NCBI RefSeq assembly: GCF_014207135.1
Contig: NZ_JACHCC010000005.1
Span: 390,711-454,710, forward strand
DNA from: Pedobacter cryoconitis
Lineage (GTDB): Bacteria; Bacteroidota; Bacteroidia; Sphingobacteriales; Sphingobacteriaceae
Direction of reading: 5' to 3'
DNA length: 64,000 nucleotides
A program made the translations under genes and the position numbers. Of this stretch, positions 62,733-64,000 are shown piece by piece (the stretch's first letter is position 1; every line of letters begins with the position of its first letter). The notes below the pieces were generated by a model. It did no database searches. It was not told the origin of the DNA and was given only the letters and a program-made list of their open reading frames with translations.

Positions 62733-63713
62733 TTAAGCGTGTATCCAGCTGAATTTGTAATCCATAGTAGGATTTTTCATTCTTTCAGCCACACGTAATA
62801 AACGGCTTGGCAGGGCCATAATATAATCACGTGCTTTTTCACCAGCTTCATTCAGGTCGCGCATACTTTCGATTTTCCATTCTACGATCAGCTGTTGCAT
62901 GATCTCGACATAATCAACTGCTGTATACACTCCTAAACGCTGTGCTGCATCTGTAAAGTGACCAAAAGTTTGTCCCATCTTCATTCCCATTTCTCTCAGG
63001 AAGTGAGCTGGCATCACAATCTTTTTGCGCATCATATCTTCAAAAGCAATCATAGCTTCATTAGGATCCACCTCAAATATTTTAGACATGAAATCTTTGT
63101 AAGCCTTGGCATGTCTTGCCTCATCAGAAGCAATTACACCACACATTCTTGAAAGTAAGGTATCACCGTCTTTTTTAGCTAAAGATGCCACTCTGCGGTG
63201 AGATACATTAGTTGCCAGTTCCTGGAAGCTGGTATAAATGAAGTTACGGTAAGGATCATGTCCGGTGCCGATATCAAAACCATCGGCAATCAGATATTGT
63301 GTAGAGATCTCCATCTGGCGCATGTCAACGCGGCCTGATAAATAAAGATATTTATTTAACAAGTCACCATGTCTGTTTTCTTCAGCAGTCCAATGACGTA
63401 CCCACTTCATCCATCCACCTTCTTCATCTCTGGTAATACCATCAACCATAGCTAACCATGATTCATATGTTGGTAATGCTTCTTCTGTAATAGTGTCACC
63501 AATTAAAACGGCAACCAGGTCATATGAAAGGTCATTCGCAGTTTCGCGAAGGGATTTTATATCCTGAATGAAGGTCTCACTCGTAGAAACAGGCAAAAAA
63601 TCAGTTGGCTGCCAATTTGTATCAATCGGTTTCAGGTAAGTACTCATCATATCAAGCATATACTGCTCGATGTGAAGCATTACTTCCCTTCTTTTTTCAG
63701 CAAAAAAACTCAT
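62733..63713 (-). CDS. Acyl-ACP desaturase (soluble di-iron)
   Basis: 326 residues of the plant-type stearoyl-ACP desaturase family. Di-iron ligands are visible: E112 and H115 in A-E-E-N-R-H-G, and the second pair in S-D-E-A-R-H-A near 198; a further Glu lies near 77. All-helical, cytoplasmic. It introduces a cis double bond into acyl-ACP using oxygen and ferredoxin, an aerobic route to unsaturated fatty acids. Its -7 box is at 63738-63745, 25 bases before the start. Convergent with icmF. Confidence 0.93.
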   Translation of the reverse strand: MSFFAEKRREVMLHIEQYMLDMMSTYLKPIDTNWQPTDFLPVSTSETFIQDIKSLRETANDLSYDLVAVLIGDTITEEALPTYESWLAMVDGITRDEEGGWMKWVRHWTAEENRHGDLLNKYLYLSGRVDMRQMEISTQYLIADGFDIGTGHDPYRNFIYTSFQELATNVSHRRVASLAKKDGDTLLSRMCGVIASDEARHAKAYKDFMSKIFEVDPNEAMIAFEDMMRKKIVMPAHFLREMGMKMGQTFGHFTDAAQRLGVYTAVDYVEIMQQLIVEWKIESMRDLNEAGEKARDYIMALPSRLLRVAERMKNPTMDYKFSWIHA

Positions 63714-63737
63714 TATATGTGTGTTTTAGTTTAACAC

Positions 63738-63745
63738 CAAATATA
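63738..63745 (-). promoter_or_regulatory. -7 promoter box of the desaturase gene
   Basis: On the - strand the sequence reads TATATTTG, a match to TAnnTTTG. Confidence 0.6.
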
Positions 63746-63793
63746 ACCAAAATTATTTCATAATGCCTTTGTGAGACCATTTAATAGCAGATT

Positions 63794-63930
63794 ATGCTTA
63801 AAAATATCACTCTATTAAGACAAATTCTAAAAGAATTCAGGATAGCTGCAATTACAACGTTTGAAAGAGGAACTTTGTTATGAATATTTCTAAAAATAAA
63901 CGCCGGCTGAGACTTAAAAAACGGATCTGA
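63794..63930 (+). other. Two very short overlapping frames, doubtful
   Basis: A 29-codon frame (63794-63883) and a 16-codon, highly basic frame (63880-63930) overlap as ATGA. No promoter box or family match supports either. The rest of 63746-63950 shows nothing else I can name. Confidence 0.15.
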
Positions 63931-63956
63931 GATTTCCAAAAAGGTTATAAACAAGA

Positions 63957-63982
63957 AAAGCCTGTAGTTTCCTACAGGCTTT
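63957..63982. terminator. Hairpin terminator near the window end
   Basis: Perfect 11-base arms AAAGCCTGTAG/CTACAGGCTTT (63957-63967, 63972-63982) with a four-base loop and T-rich flank. It may belong to a gene beyond the window edge. Confidence 0.75.
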
Positions 63983-64000
63983 CTTTAAGATTTGGCACCG

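Noticed and set aside
63991..64000. TTTGGCACC at the window edge, resembling a sigma-54 -24 element
   Set aside because: The -12 half lies beyond the window, so it cannot be judged.
1..64000. CRISPR array, prophage, integrative element or antiphage island
   Set aside because: I saw no regularly spaced repeats, integrase, transposase, terminal repeats, tRNA-flanking duplication or defence-type cluster; the content is core chromosomal.

Overview
The window is a 64-kb chromosomal segment of a Bacteroidota bacterium, most likely of the Sphingobacteriaceae (Pedobacter-like). Evidence: the protein families (DUF4294, DUF4783 and DUF4369 proteins, a CzcA-TolC fusion, bacillithiol deacetylase BshB1, PafA phosphatase, fused isobutyryl-CoA mutase), AT-rich intergenic DNA, near absence of Shine-Dalgarno sequences, and recurrent TAnnTTTG promoter -7 boxes typical of the phylum. 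The genus is inferred from protein resemblance only; there is no rRNA to confirm it. I see no tRNA, rRNA, CRISPR array, insertion sequence, prophage or integrase. No stretch over 300 bases lacks a gene; the longest gaps are 8435-8723, 38422-38692 and 63714-64000.

Layout. 1-5.5 kb: end of an S9 peptidase, a LolE/FtsX-type permease, a NamZ-like muramidase lipoprotein, a deoxyribonucleotidase divergent from a DeoR regulator, topoisomerase IB. 5.6-8.4 kb: fmt, a class IV aminotransferase (PabC-like), rluD. 8.7-11.9 kb: PLP deaminase/desulfhydrase and a GH20 hexosaminidase. 11.9-18.9 kb: a heavy-metal RND efflux locus whose pump is fused to its outer-membrane channel, headed by a small His/Asp-rich protein and an orphan SecD-like periplasmic protein. 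19-27 kb: hypothetical gene, lysine 6-aminotransferase, a TlpA-like pair (one without its thioredoxin domain), acyl-CoA dehydrogenase, bshB1, peroxidase, DUF4294. 27.2-31.3 kb: RelA/SpoT - Fur - PurA. 31.4-35.5 kb: pabB, then a leftward DUF4783-nadC-plsY-M48 run. 35.6-47.6 kb: gpmI, lon, LpxR-like, arfB, cmk, rpsA, DCC protein, pyrR-pyrB. 47.8-56.0 kb: an envelope operon (1005-aa TPR protein, TonB-receptor-like barrel, HU-CCDC81/SPOR membrane protein, ExbB, ExbD, TonB-like). 56.1-64 kb: folC, pafA, icmF, acyl-ACP desaturase.

How the genes work together. Most is housekeeping. Folate genes are dispersed (pabB, probable pabC, folC, with fmt as user). (p)ppGpp, metal/peroxide sensing and AMP synthesis sit side by side. 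The most unusual parts are the 47.8-56.0 kb envelope operon, which has the parts list of a TonB/Tol-like energised machine with a septal peptidoglycan-binding domain; the metal efflux locus with its inner-membrane/outer-membrane fusion and SecD-like neighbour; and compact hairpin terminators, several of which include stop codons of facing genes.
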